Assembly (NCBI GenBank): GCA_942491885.1
Contig: CALOCQ010000002.1
Coordinates: 434,001 to 498,000 of the forward strand
Direction of reading: 5' to 3'
Origin: CALBPI01 sp942491885
GTDB lineage: Bacteria > Pseudomonadota > Gammaproteobacteria > Steroidobacterales > Woeseiaceae
DNA length: 64,000 nucleotides
Positions within the stretch are counted from its first letter, which is position 1; every line of letters starts with the position of its first letter. The notes beneath the pieces were generated by a model. The model ran no database searches. It saw only the letters and a list, made by a program, of their open reading frames with translations, and was not told where the DNA came from. Below, in pieces: positions 42,766-53,524 of the stretch. The position numbers were made by a program, and so were the translations under genes.

Positions 42766-44619
42766 TCAGCCGGATTTACGCAGCCCTTCGATGCGCTGCT
42801 TGAAGGTGGCATCCAATGATGCATCGAGCAGCGCGATCAGCTTGCTCTGTAAATCGAACATTGTGTAGGGCTTACTCAGATAGTCGTCCATACCGGCGTC
42901 CAGACACGCCGCGCGATCTTCGCTCATAGCATGCGCGGTGGCCGCGAGAATCGGCACCCGGTCGCCGCCGCATTCCACCATCGCGCGCAAACGCCGCGTC
43001 GTCTCAAAACCATCCATACCCGGCATCTGGCAATCCATAACAACAGCAGCGAATTGATGCGAGCCGAAGTGCTCGAGCGCCTGCACGCCGTCGTTGGCAA
43101 TCGTCACTTCAAAGCCGAGGCGATTCAGCATGCCGGTCGCCACTTTCTGGTTAACCGTGTTGTCTTCAACCAGCAAGATATCGCGATTGCCGACCAGCAT
43201 CTCTGTATCCGACCTGGCGGTGGCCGTCTGACGCGCCTCTCTGGCCGACGCCGCCACCTCCAGTGGCAGGCTGAGCGTAAACGTCGAGCCTTTGCCAAGT
43301 TCGCTTGTTACGGTAAGCGTGCCGCCCAGCATTTCCGCAAGCTCACGACTGATGGCGAGCCCCAGGCCGGTACCGCCGTAACTTCGGCTCGAGGTTTCGT
43401 CGGCCTGGTTAAAGGCGCCGAACACATGCTCGAGCTGGTGCTCGGCGATACCAATGCCGGTGTCGGCAACATCAAAGCGCCACTGGCTCTGGTTTTGCTG
43501 CGGCGGCGTCACGCTCACGACCACTTCTCCGCCGTCGGTAAACTTGAGCGCATTGCTGATCAGGTTGTTAAGTATCTGGCGCACGCGCCCCACATCGCCC
43601 GAAAGACCCTTCGGAAGAACATCCGGACACACCAGGCGCACGATAATCGATTTCTCGGCCGCCTTGCTGCGGAACAGGCGCAGCACCTTACGCATCGTCT
43701 CCTCAATATCAAACGGGGCGTCGTGACGGTCCAGCTCACCCGCCTGAATCTTGGAGAAATCCAGCACGTCATTGACGACGCGTAGCAGCGACAGACCGGA
43801 GTCGTGCATGATCTCGACCATGCGGCGTTGCTCGACCGGCTGCTCGGAATCGCGTAGTAACTCGCCAATGCCGATGATGCCATTCAGCGGGGTACGGATC
43901 TCGTGCGACATATTGGCAAGGAAACGGCTCTTGGCGCGGTTAGCCTGCTCGGCCGCATCTTTGGCGTCGATGAGTTCGCGCGTGCGGTCGTTCACCAGCT
44001 GCTCGAGGCCTTCCTTGTGGCGCCGGAGCTCCTGATCCTTGACCTGCAACTCGGCCAGAGAATCGTGCAACAGCCGACGCATTTTGCTGTTCAGCATACC
44101 GACACGGGCCGCATGGAACACAAGAACGATAGCCGCCAGTCCGATTACCAACCGTTGCGGAATTGTCTCGGTCGGAGCAACGCCGGGCACCACCAGTGAC
44201 AGCGCCAAAAGCAGGCTTGCGCCGGACAGTGCCAGGCAAAACATGAGCTCGCGCTCATTCAGTCGCAGGGCGCCGTAGGCGAACAATACAAACAGATTGC
44301 CAATGAAGAAAAAGAACAGCTCCGGCAGCAAAATTGCAAAGCCCACCTGCACAACGATATTGGCGCTCATCTGACCCAGCGTCATAAACGGGTCTTTGAA
44401 ACGCTGCGACCAACCGCTTAGATAGGCGGCCAACGACAGCAGCGTGCCGACCAGTCCGATCGTCAGATAGAGAGCCGCATAGGTCAGAGGGACGTCCGCA
44501 CCGCTCAGTGAGAAGGCCGCAATGACGACTGCCGATGCGGCATAGGCCCAGGCCAGCGCGACCGCGACCCCGCGCAACCGCGAACGCTGCGCGTCACCTA
44601 GTATTATTGCCTCCGCCAA
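42766..44619 (-). CDS. Hybrid sensor histidine kinase/response regulator
   Basis: 617 residues. About six N-terminal membrane helices (15-180) with little periplasmic sequence, then a coiled coil (LHDSLAELQVKDQELRRHKE onward to 235). HisKA has the phospho-His in NMSHEIRTPLNGIIG. HATPase has NNLISNALKFT, DTGIGI and GTGLGLAISRELAEML. The C-terminal receiver has VEDNTVNQKVA, phospho-Asp in VVMDCQMPGMDGF and Lys in YLSKPY. No HPt domain, so a separate phosphotransferase is needed. It resembles BarA/RpfC-like kinases with a 7TM-type sensor. It is convergent with the sdpI-like gene, 7 bp apart. Confidence 0.93.
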   Translation of the reverse strand: MAEAIILGDAQRSRLRGVAVALAWAYAASAVVIAAFSLSGADVPLTYAALYLTIGLVGTLLSLAAYLSGWSQRFKDPFMTLGQMSANIVVQVGFAILLPELFFFFIGNLFVLFAYGALRLNERELMFCLALSGASLLLALSLVVPGVAPTETIPQRLVIGLAAIVLVFHAARVGMLNSKMRRLLHDSLAELQVKDQELRRHKEGLEQLVNDRTRELIDAKDAAEQANRAKSRFLANMSHEIRTPLNGIIGIGELLRDSEQPVEQRRMVEIMHDSGLSLLRVVNDVLDFSKIQAGELDRHDAPFDIEETMRKVLRLFRSKAAEKSIIVRLVCPDVLPKGLSGDVGRVRQILNNLISNALKFTDGGEVVVSVTPPQQNQSQWRFDVADTGIGIAEHQLEHVFGAFNQADETSSRSYGGTGLGLAISRELAEMLGGTLTVTSELGKGSTFTLSLPLEVAASAREARQTATARSDTEMLVGNRDILLVEDNTVNQKVATGMLNRLGFEVTIANDGVQALEHFGSHQFAAVVMDCQMPGMDGFETTRRLRAMVECGGDRVPILAATAHAMSEDRAACLDAGMDDYLSKPYTMFDLQSKLIALLDASLDATFKQRIEGLRKSG

Positions 44620-44741
44620 ACCCCACCCCTCATTTTGGGCGCCCGGGTGCTGCCGGGATTGCGCCGTCGATATTCTTCACTCTCTTGTATGGCGGCCAGC
44701 GCAGCGAAAAATTTAGGCAAATCGCGTGCGAAACAGACGCG

Positions 44742-44774
44742 CAAAAAAAAGCCCCGCCGAAGCGGGGCTTTTCT
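44742..44774 (-). terminator. Intrinsic terminator of groES-groEL
   Basis: AGCCCCGC (44750-44757) and GCGGGGCT (44762-44769) form a perfect stem with a short loop. On the minus strand it is followed by eight T residues (A run at 44743-44750). It lies 40 bp past the groEL stop. Confidence 0.85.
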
Positions 44775-44813
44775 GTCGCCGGGTGAACCGGGCAGACAAT
44801 GCAGCCGGGAGGC

Positions 44814-46463
<1,650 letters not shown>

Positions 46464-46523
46464 TCTTAGGTTTCCTTCTGAATTTGCTGTGAATTAATGG
46501 ATCGCGAGGTCTGGAAGGGCTTA

Positions 46524-46814
46524 TTAGCCTTCGATGACGGCCATGATGTCGTCTTCTTTCATGACGAGCAGTTCATCGCCATCAACCTTGACTTCGGTGC
46601 CGCTATATTTGCCGAACAACACTTTGTCGCCAGCTTTGACGTCTAGTGCGCGGACTTCACCGTTTTCCAGGATCTTGCCGTTGCCAACGGCAATGACCTC
46701 GCCCTTGATCGGTTTTTCTGTTGCTGCATCAGGAATTACAATGCCACCAGGTGACGTGCGCTCTTCCTCCATGCGCTTAATGATGACGCGATCATGAAGC
46801 GGACGAATGTTCAT
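46524..46814 (-). CDS. groS: Co-chaperonin GroES
   Basis: 96 residues, first gene of the groESL operon. The protein begins MNIRPLHDRVIIKRMEEE, contains the mobile loop (ERTSPGGIVIPDAATEKP) that contacts GroEL, and ends VMKEDDIMAVIEG. Its heptameric ring caps GroEL. The AGAGGAG ribosome binding site just upstream is strong. Confidence 0.98.
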   Translation of the reverse strand: MNIRPLHDRVIIKRMEEERTSPGGIVIPDAATEKPIKGEVIAVGNGKILENGEVRALDVKAGDKVLFGKYSGTEVKVDGDELLVMKEDDIMAVIEG

Positions 46815-46880
46815 CGATGAGTCTCCTCTAACAAATCACTGTTTTTAATAAGATTTAAAATATTCGCGGCAAAAGCGTTG

Positions 46881-46907
46881 TTAGCACTCACCCGCGAGGA
46901 GTGCTAA
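46881..46907. promoter_or_regulatory. CIRCE element (HrcA operator)
   Basis: TTAGCACTC (46881-46889), 9-bp spacer, GAGTGCTAA (46899-46907): a perfect match to the CIRCE consensus. It sits 67 bp upstream of groES, right behind the predicted -10 box, so HrcA binding would block the operon until heat shock. Confidence 0.97.
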
Positions 46908-46934
46908 TGATATAGGCGAAAATTGACATTTCAA
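46907..46934 (-). promoter_or_regulatory. Promoter of groES-groEL
   Basis: On the minus strand TTGAAA (46934-46929) and TATCAT (46912-46907) are 16 bp apart. The -35 is extended to CTTGAAA, which also fits the sigma-32 -35 box, but a good sigma-32 -10 (CCCCAT) is not evident. The CIRCE element starts at the end of the -10 box. Confidence 0.65.
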
Positions 46935-47083
46935 GTGCTGGACTGTCGCCAATTGCTAACAATCCGTATCATTCGTGCGCAGGCCAAAACGAGACCGGTG
47001 CACCCGCAACAAGCACGCGCGCCGGTTATTCTTGCTGCGATAATTCCAAGACAACACCGGTCTACGACCGCATGGAACCGAAA

Positions 47084-49360
47084 ATGACCGACTTAATACT
47101 GTCCCGGATACGCCGCATAGCGCTGGCAATGCTGCTGTGTGTGCCGTTCGCGGCAAGTGCGAACAGCGAGCTGATCCCGCCCGACGAAGCCTTTACCTAC
47201 ACCGTGCGCGACGCCGGTGGCGAGCTGGCCGTGGACTGGAGGGTCGTACCGGGCTATTACCTGTATAAGGAAAAGATCTCGTTTGCGCTGGAAGATGGTA
47301 CGGCGAGCCTGCAGCAACCGCTGCTGCCGCGCGGCAAAGACCACTCTGATGAGTTCTTTGGCGAGCAACAGATTTACGACGAGGATTTCCAGGTCGTACT
47401 GCCGTACGAGGGCCAGGGCGATGCAACGCTGGTCATTAAGTCGCAGGGCTGCTCCGAGGAGCTGGGCATCTGCTTCCCGCCGCAAACCTGGCGCACGAGC
47501 GTGGCGCTGGGTGGCAACGGTAGTGGCGCGGGGGCATCGGCCTCGGGCGCTTCGGCCTCTGGTTTGCCGTTCGGCGGCAACACCAGCAATGATTTCCTGC
47601 CGCCAGACGAGGCGTTCGCGCCGATCGTCTCGAGCGTCAAAGGCAACAGCATCGAGATCGGCTGGCAGATCGCGCCCGGCTACTATTTATACAAGAGCGA
47701 GTTCAACGTCAGCTTCACCGGTGACGAGGTTCGTGCCGGCAACATCGACGCACCGGCCGGAAAACCAAAGACGGACGAGTTCTTCGGCGATACCGAGGTC
47801 TACTACGACGGCGTGTTCATCAATGTGCCGTTGACCCGCGCGTCGGGCGAAGCCGGCGTACAAACGCTGCAGCTCGCCTATCAGGGCTGCGCCGAGGACG
47901 GCATCTGTTACCCGGTGATCGAGAAAACCTTTGAGATCAGTCTGCCGGCCGGCGTCGCCGGTGGCAGCGCCGTGTCCGCAGCCACGCCCGTCAGCACCGC
48001 CGGTGCGGGCGCGCCGGTATCCGAACAGGCACGCCTTGCCGCCCTGATCAGCGAAGGCAATCTGTTTCTCGTGCTCGGCACGTTCTTCGTATTCGGTCTT
48101 TTACTGTCGTTCACGCCCTGCGTATTACCGATGATCCCGATCCTGTCGGGCATTATCGCCGGTGACGGCGATAACGTGACACCGCTGCGCGGCTTCACAC
48201 TGGCGCTGTTGTACGTGCTGGGCATGGCGTTGACCTACACCGTCGCCGGCGCGCTATTCGCCGCTGCCGGCCAGCAGGCGCAAACCGTATTCCAGCAGCC
48301 CTGGATACTCATTACCTTCGCCGGCCTGTTCGTCGTGCTGGCGATGAGCATGTTCGGCCTGTTTAACCTGCAAATGCCCTCGGCGATACAGAGCCGTCTC
48401 GCGACGGTCAGCGGTAACCAGAAAAGCGGTACCGCGATCGGCGCATTCATCATGGGTGCGCTGTCGTCGCTGGTCGTTACCGCCTGCGTCGCGCCGCCGC
48501 TGGTTGCCGCACTGGCCGTCATCGGCCAATCCGGCGATATCATGCGCGGCGGGCTCGCCTTGTTCTCGCTATCGATGGGTATGGGCGTACCGCTGTTGAT
48601 CGTCGGCGCCTCTGCCGGGCGTTTGCTGCCGAAAGCCGGGGCGTGGATGGAAAGCGTCAAACAGGCGTTCGGCTTCATCATGCTGGGCCTTGCGGTCTGG
48701 ATGCTGGCGCGACTGTTGCCGGGCGAAATTGTGTTGCTGATGTGGGCGGTGCTGATCTTTATCGCCGGCGTATTCCTCGGCGCACTTTCGCCGCTCAACG
48801 AAAACGCCGGCGGCGGGCGCAAACTCGGCAAGGGCTTCGGCATGCTGGCGATGATCTACGGCGCGGTCCTCTTTGTCGGCTCGCTCACGGGCGGCGAGGA
48901 CCCGCTGCAGCCACTGAAAGGTTCGATGCTTGAGGCACGCGGTGGCCACAGCGCGACTGCCGAGCCGGAGGAGCTCGAGTTCGCACGCATCAAGACGGTC
49001 GCTCAGCTGGAACGTGCGGTCGCGGATGCTAACGCGCAAGGTCGTGCGGTCATGCTCGACTTCTATGCCGACTGGTGTGTCTCGTGCAAGGAGATGGAGA
49101 AATACACATTCACCGACGAAACCGTGGTTTCGGTGTTGTCCGATACGCTGCTGCTGCAAGCCGACGTGACCGCCAATGACGACGAAGACAAGGCGCTGCT
49201 GAAGCGCTTCGGCATCTATGGCCCGCCGTCGATTATCTTTTTCGGACCCGACGGCGAGGAACGCCCCGGCTACCAGGTCGTGGGTTACATGAAGGCCGAG
49301 AAATTCGCGGCCCACGCGCAGGCGGCCGTGGCAGCCGGCCAGACAACCGCGCAGCGCTAG
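47084..49360 (+). CDS. dsbD: Thiol:disulfide interchange protein DsbD with two N-terminal domains
   Basis: 758 residues from ATG 47084, preceded by GGAA; an ATG at 47072 is also possible. It carries electrons from cytosolic thioredoxin to periplasmic DsbC-type partners. After the signal peptide (ends near FAASANS) come two copies of the DsbD alpha domain, about 30-150 and 170-300, with Cys pairs in QGCSEELGICFPP and QGCAEDGICYP. The membrane domain follows, with FTPCVLPMIPILSG and VVTACVAPP, then the C-terminal thioredoxin fold with DWCVSCKEME. E. coli DsbD is 565 residues with one alpha domain; the duplication accounts for the extra length. The TlpA-like gene follows 27 bp later. Confidence 0.94.
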   Translation: MTDLILSRIRRIALAMLLCVPFAASANSELIPPDEAFTYTVRDAGGELAVDWRVVPGYYLYKEKISFALEDGTASLQQPLLPRGKDHSDEFFGEQQIYDEDFQVVLPYEGQGDATLVIKSQGCSEELGICFPPQTWRTSVALGGNGSGAGASASGASASGLPFGGNTSNDFLPPDEAFAPIVSSVKGNSIEIGWQIAPGYYLYKSEFNVSFTGDEVRAGNIDAPAGKPKTDEFFGDTEVYYDGVFINVPLTRASGEAGVQTLQLAYQGCAEDGICYPVIEKTFEISLPAGVAGGSAVSAATPVSTAGAGAPVSEQARLAALISEGNLFLVLGTFFVFGLLLSFTPCVLPMIPILSGIIAGDGDNVTPLRGFTLALLYVLGMALTYTVAGALFAAAGQQAQTVFQQPWILITFAGLFVVLAMSMFGLFNLQMPSAIQSRLATVSGNQKSGTAIGAFIMGALSSLVVTACVAPPLVAALAVIGQSGDIMRGGLALFSLSMGMGVPLLIVGASAGRLLPKAGAWMESVKQAFGFIMLGLAVWMLARLLPGEIVLLMWAVLIFIAGVFLGALSPLNENAGGGRKLGKGFGMLAMIYGAVLFVGSLTGGEDPLQPLKGSMLEARGGHSATAEPEELEFARIKTVAQLERAVADANAQGRAVMLDFYADWCVSCKEMEKYTFTDETVVSVLSDTLLLQADVTANDDEDKALLKRFGIYGPPSIIFFGPDGEERPGYQVVGYMKAEKFAAHAQAAVAAGQTTAQR

Positions 49361-49387
49361 CCCCCTAAGCTTGCTATTGTTAGCGCC

Positions 49388-50011
49388 ATGAGCGGAAGAC
49401 TTATCCTTTACACGTCGGTGCTGGCGATATCTGCGGCACTCGGTTTTCTCGCCAGCTATATGCTGGCCGGCGCGCCGCCGGTCGTGGCAGAACCCGTTTC
49501 ACTGAAAGAGCGGGCCGGCATTGCCATGGCCGATGTCAGCGCAACACCGGGCGCCGATTTCACAATGCCCAACATGCTCGGCGGCGACAGCAACCTGAGC
49601 GACTGGGAGGGCAAGCCGCGACTGATCAATTTCTGGGCCACCTGGTGCGCACCCTGCCGGCGTGAGATACCGCTGTTGAAAACGCTGCAGGACGCGCAGC
49701 AACCCGACGGGCTGCAGGTTATCGGTATCGCCTTCGATGAGATGGATGCTGTAAAGCAATACGCCGTCGAGGCGAATTTCAATTACCCGATACTGGTCGG
49801 CGAGGAAGACGCCGTGGCGGCCGCCGAGGCTTTTGATATCGAATTAATGGCGCTGCCGTTCACACTGGTCGTTAGTGGCAGCGGCGAGCTGATCAACGCG
49901 CATATCGGCGAGATCGAGGCCGATGAGGCCGATGCGATTATTGATGTCATGCGCTCACTCGAGAGCGGCGACATCGATCTTGCGGCGGCACGCGCCGCAC
50001 TGTCCGACTAG
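49388..50011 (+). CDS. TlpA/ResA-type membrane-anchored thioredoxin
   Basis: 207 residues. N-terminal anchor (LYTSVLAISAALGFLASYML) and periplasmic thioredoxin fold from about 55 with FWATWCAPCRREIPLL (CxxC), IGIAFDEMDAVKQYA and the cis-Pro loop ALPFTLVV. Members of this type keep apocytochrome c or other periplasmic thiols reduced, and their electrons typically come from DsbD, its immediate upstream neighbour. Last plus-strand gene before the inverted bchH block. Confidence 0.92.
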   Translation: MSGRLILYTSVLAISAALGFLASYMLAGAPPVVAEPVSLKERAGIAMADVSATPGADFTMPNMLGGDSNLSDWEGKPRLINFWATWCAPCRREIPLLKTLQDAQQPDGLQVIGIAFDEMDAVKQYAVEANFNYPILVGEEDAVAAAEAFDIELMALPFTLVVSGSGELINAHIGEIEADEADAIIDVMRSLESGDIDLAAARAALSD

Positions 50012-50061
50012 GGCCCTGGTCCGGGCAACGGATACGACACACGCATCGACGACCAACCCAC

Positions 50062-50886
50062 TCAGCCGCGAGCCTCCAGCCAGTCAAGCATGATGGAGAT
50101 GACTTCGGCGCGCTGCGGTTCGTTGAAGATTTCGTGGAACAGACCCGGAAACTCGTACAGTGCCTTATCGGTACTTTCTGCCTTCTCGACGAGTAACCGC
50201 GAGCCTTCCGGCGCTGTCAGCCGGTCGTCGCCACCATGCATGACCAGAAGCGGTATCGTGATGGCCGATGCCTGTTCACGCAACAACGCCATCGCATCAA
50301 ACAACTCGGCCGCCATCCTCGCCGTGATCTTGCCGGTGTAGACCAGCGGGTCGTTCAGATAATTCTCGACCACCTCAGGGTCGGTGCTGATTGCCGACGA
50401 GTCCAGCGCAATCACACCCAGCTTCGGGAACAATTTTGACAGCAATCTCACAATGATCAGCTGCAGTGCCGGCGGCGGATCCGGCGCAATAACGGCCGGG
50501 CCTGACAACACCGCGCCCGCATAGCGCGCGGGATTCGCGATGACCGAGCGGGCGGCAATCAAGCCGCCCATGCTGTGACCGAGTATGAACACAGGCTTGC
50601 CGGCGAATGTCTGCATCGCAAGCGCATGCAGCGCATCCATGCCGGACAGCAGATCGTCGAAGCACCCAAGTGCCACACGATCACCGGGCGACCTGCCATG
50701 CCCGATATGGTCGACCGCAAAAACGGCGTAGCCGTGCTCGACCAGTCGCTCTGCGACGTGTTGGTAGCGCGCGCTGTGCTCGGCAAGGCCGTGCGCGATA
50801 AGGATAACCGCCCGCGGCGCGTTGCCCGGCATCCAGCTTTGCCAGAACAGACCATTCGACAAATATCCATCCGCTTGCTGCATCAA
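50062..50886 (-). CDS. Alpha/beta hydrolase, monoacylglycerol lipase-like
   Basis: 274 residues, no signal peptide. Oxyanion motif LIAHGLAEHSARY, AVDHIGHGRSPGDR, nucleophile elbow ILGHSMGGLIAAR (Ser near 98), Asp in MHGGDDRLTAPEGS and His in FPGLFHEIFNEPQ. This set is typical of the MGL/PldB-like serine aminopeptidase-S33 family that hydrolyses mono- or lysoglycerolipids. It overlaps the HAD-acyltransferase stop-start by 4 bp, giving a lipid-metabolism pair. Confidence 0.92.
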   Translation of the reverse strand: MMQQADGYLSNGLFWQSWMPGNAPRAVILIAHGLAEHSARYQHVAERLVEHGYAVFAVDHIGHGRSPGDRVALGCFDDLLSGMDALHALAMQTFAGKPVFILGHSMGGLIAARSVIANPARYAGAVLSGPAVIAPDPPPALQLIIVRLLSKLFPKLGVIALDSSAISTDPEVVENYLNDPLVYTGKITARMAAELFDAMALLREQASAITIPLLVMHGGDDRLTAPEGSRLLVEKAESTDKALYEFPGLFHEIFNEPQRAEVISIMLDWLEARG

Positions 50887-52310
50887 TCCTGCTCCAGCGT
50901 TTCTACAAACAAGGCATGTACATCGGCAACATGCTGCTCAATTGTCTCGACCTGCCACTCAGACGTATCGATCGGCTCCAGCACACTGACGGCCACCGTC
51001 GCCGGGTGGAACAACAGATCACCTTTCGGCGAAACATCGAGTGCGTTGCGAATAACGATCGGCACAATCGGTACCCCGGCTTGCATCGCCAGATGGAACG
51101 CGCCTTTCTTGAATTCGCCGACATGCGTTGAGATGGTGCGCGTGCCCTCCGGCGCGATCGCAATCGATTTACCCTCGACACGGATCGTATCGACCATACG
51201 ACGCATCGACTGGATCGCCTTTTCCGGGTCACTGCGGTCGATGAGCACCAGACCGGCGAACTGCATGATCTGTCCGAGGATCGGCACGTTGGCAATTTCT
51301 TTCTTGCCAACACCGGCGAGATCGCGACGCAGCAATTTGGCAATGATGACGACGTCGGCCTGACTCTGGTGATTGAAAATAAACACGGCGGGACGATGCA
51401 GCCACAGGTTGTGCTCGCCCTCGACGTCGAGGTTCATACCGATAATCGCGCTCGCCAGATCGGCAAACAATGACAACGAAAAATTCTGGCCTTCACTTTT
51501 TGAGCCCGTCAGCGCCCAGATCGGCAGGCCGGCAAGAAACGACGGCACCATGCTGCCGGTTGCGGCAATGGTGCGCGCAAGGTCACTCGGGCGCGGCCGG
51601 CCGCGACTCGCAAACCGACTGACAGGCCAACCGCGACTTTCGGCGGCTTCGACCAGTTTCGGGTTCGGGTTCAACGGGCGTGCGTGACCGACCCGGTCAA
51701 GCAGCGGCAGATCATCATGACTGTCGGAATAGAAGTAGCTGCGGTCGAGATCCAGACCGAGCGCATCGGCGAGCTTTTCGGCCGCGATCACCTTGCCGTC
51801 ACCCCAGCAGGTCGGGCGCACGATCTCGCCGGTAAAGACACCGTTGTCGGTCTCGAGCTCGCTGCACAATACATGCTCGATTTCCAGAATATCGGCGGCG
51901 GCCTGAACCTGGAAACGCGTGGCCGACGAAACGATCGCAACCGTATGGCCCTTGCGCTGATGTGCCTCGACAAGCGCCCGCGCCTCCGGGTAAATGACCT
52001 TGGCGATGTGCTTCTCGAACACCTCGCGACCGAGCGCGTCGAGATGCTCGACACTCAGCCCGCGCATCATCCGTGCGCTGGAAACGAGCAATCCCGAAAA
52101 ACCCAGGTTGCCCAAACCGTATCCCGCGCCGGCGGCTGCCAGCTGCATGACTTGCTGGCGCGACAACTCGCCGCGCATCAGTTGCTCGCGGAAAAACGAA
52201 AATACTGAGAAACCCGCAATCAGCGTGCCGTCGAAATCAAACAACGCCGCGATTTTGCCGTCGGCGGGCGCCTCGTCAACGTCGCGCGTCACTTTTGGGT
52301 AGAGGTTCAC
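50883..52310 (-). CDS. HAD-IB hydrolase fused to 1-acylglycerol-3-phosphate acyltransferase
   Basis: 475 residues. The N-terminal half is a SerB-like HAD-IB phosphatase (AALFDFDGTLIAGFSVF, IVSSATRFQVQ, SYFYSDSHDDLPLLDRVG). The C-terminal half is a PlsC acyltransferase with IFNHQSQADVVIIAKLL (NHxxxxD), GLVLIDRSDPEKAI, IAIAPEGTRTIS and VPIVPIVIRN. Such fusions are widespread in proteobacteria and probably act on membrane glycerolipids at the inner membrane. Coupled by 4-bp overlaps to the lipase downstream and the PLP enzyme upstream. Confidence 0.93.
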   Translation of the reverse strand: MNLYPKVTRDVDEAPADGKIAALFDFDGTLIAGFSVFSFFREQLMRGELSRQQVMQLAAAGAGYGLGNLGFSGLLVSSARMMRGLSVEHLDALGREVFEKHIAKVIYPEARALVEAHQRKGHTVAIVSSATRFQVQAAADILEIEHVLCSELETDNGVFTGEIVRPTCWGDGKVIAAEKLADALGLDLDRSYFYSDSHDDLPLLDRVGHARPLNPNPKLVEAAESRGWPVSRFASRGRPRPSDLARTIAATGSMVPSFLAGLPIWALTGSKSEGQNFSLSLFADLASAIIGMNLDVEGEHNLWLHRPAVFIFNHQSQADVVIIAKLLRRDLAGVGKKEIANVPILGQIMQFAGLVLIDRSDPEKAIQSMRRMVDTIRVEGKSIAIAPEGTRTISTHVGEFKKGAFHLAMQAGVPIVPIVIRNALDVSPKGDLLFHPATVAVSVLEPIDTSEWQVETIEQHVADVHALFVETLEQD

Positions 52311-53479
52311 TGGCTGGCTTCCGCGGCGCGCAGCGCCTGTTCAAGGTCTTCGATGAGATCCCCGGCCTTTTCGATGCCGATGGACAAGCGCAGAAGATTA
52401 GCAGGAATAGGGCTGTCCTTACCTTCAATTGACGCGCGGTGCTCGATCAGACTCTCGACACCGCCGAGCGATGTCGCCCGTGCGAATAAACGGCAGTGGC
52501 CGGCAACAGCCAACGCAGTCTCGGGCCCGCCATGGACACCAAGTGACAGCATCGCACCAAAACCATCCTGCATCTGGCGCGCCGCCACCGCATGACCGGG
52601 ATGCGATGCGAGACCGGGGTAGCGCACCGATTCAATAGCCGGGTGATGCTCGAAATGACGCGCCACAGCCAGCGCGTTGCTGCTCGCCTGGCGAACCCGC
52701 ACAAATAGCGTACGCATGCCGCGTTGTAGCAACCACGCCTCGAACGCACCGGCAACCGCGCCGCCCTCCTCGCGCTCATGTTCGATGCGTTGCCAGAACG
52801 CATCTTTACGCTTACACGCCAAGGCACCAGCGAGCACATCGCTATGCCCATTCAGTGACTTTGTGGCCGAGTGCATAACGATGTCAGCGCCAAGTTCGAG
52901 CGGTCGTGTGTGCACCGGTGTTGCGACCGTCGAGTCCACTGCCAGTTGTGCACCGGCTGCATGTGCGATTTCGGCCGCTTCGGCGATATCAGTGATGTCC
53001 CACAGCGGATTGGTCGGCGTCTCGATCCACACCAACTGCGTTTCGCCCTTGCGTACGGCGCCGGCCAGCGCGTCGGGATCGGTCACATCGAACAGCGTCA
53101 GGCCAATGCCCCAACGCGGACAAAAATCCACTAGCCAGTTACGCAGCCCCCAGTACATTACCGACGGCGCGACCACGTGATCGCCCGGCTTCAGCGACCG
53201 GAATACTGCGGTTGCCGCAGCCATGCCCGATGCGAACAACAACGCGCGCTCGGCGCGCTCGAGCGTCGCCAGCATATTCTCGGCAAGCAGGTAGGTCGGG
53301 TTTTGCGCGCGTGAATAGCTGTGCTCAGCGTTGATCAATGCATAGTCGGCATCGCGCGCGTAGGTTGTTGCCATGTGGATCGGCGGCATGACGGCACCGG
53401 TCGCCGCGTCGGCATAATGCAGCCCTTGCGCGATCAGTGTTTCATCATCGATAGGTCGTTTCGGGGATGTGTGTGTCAT
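52307..53479 (-). CDS. Cys/Met-metabolism PLP enzyme (cystathionine gamma-synthase/beta-lyase type)
   Basis: 390 residues, cytosolic, fold type I PLP. The PLP Lys lies in HSATKSLNGHSDVLAGAL; the cofactor-stacking region is FASGMAAATAVF and SVMYWGLRNWL. Substrate-side YSRAQNPTYLLAEN and TPTNPLWDITDI are also present. The exact member (MetB, MetC, methionine gamma-lyase) cannot be fixed by eye. It overlaps the HAD-acyltransferase gene by 4 bp and follows bchH by 45 bp on the same strand, so it may be read from the bchH promoter too. Confidence 0.9.
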   Translation of the reverse strand: MTHTSPKRPIDDETLIAQGLHYADAATGAVMPPIHMATTYARDADYALINAEHSYSRAQNPTYLLAENMLATLERAERALLFASGMAAATAVFRSLKPGDHVVAPSVMYWGLRNWLVDFCPRWGIGLTLFDVTDPDALAGAVRKGETQLVWIETPTNPLWDITDIAEAAEIAHAAGAQLAVDSTVATPVHTRPLELGADIVMHSATKSLNGHSDVLAGALACKRKDAFWQRIEHEREEGGAVAGAFEAWLLQRGMRTLFVRVRQASSNALAVARHFEHHPAIESVRYPGLASHPGHAVAARQMQDGFGAMLSLGVHGGPETALAVAGHCRLFARATSLGGVESLIEHRASIEGKDSPIPANLLRLSIGIEKAGDLIEDLEQALRAAEASQ

Positions 53480-53524
53480 CGCGCCAGTATACGCGAAGCG
53501 CTTTTGCGCGCGCTGCGATTAGCG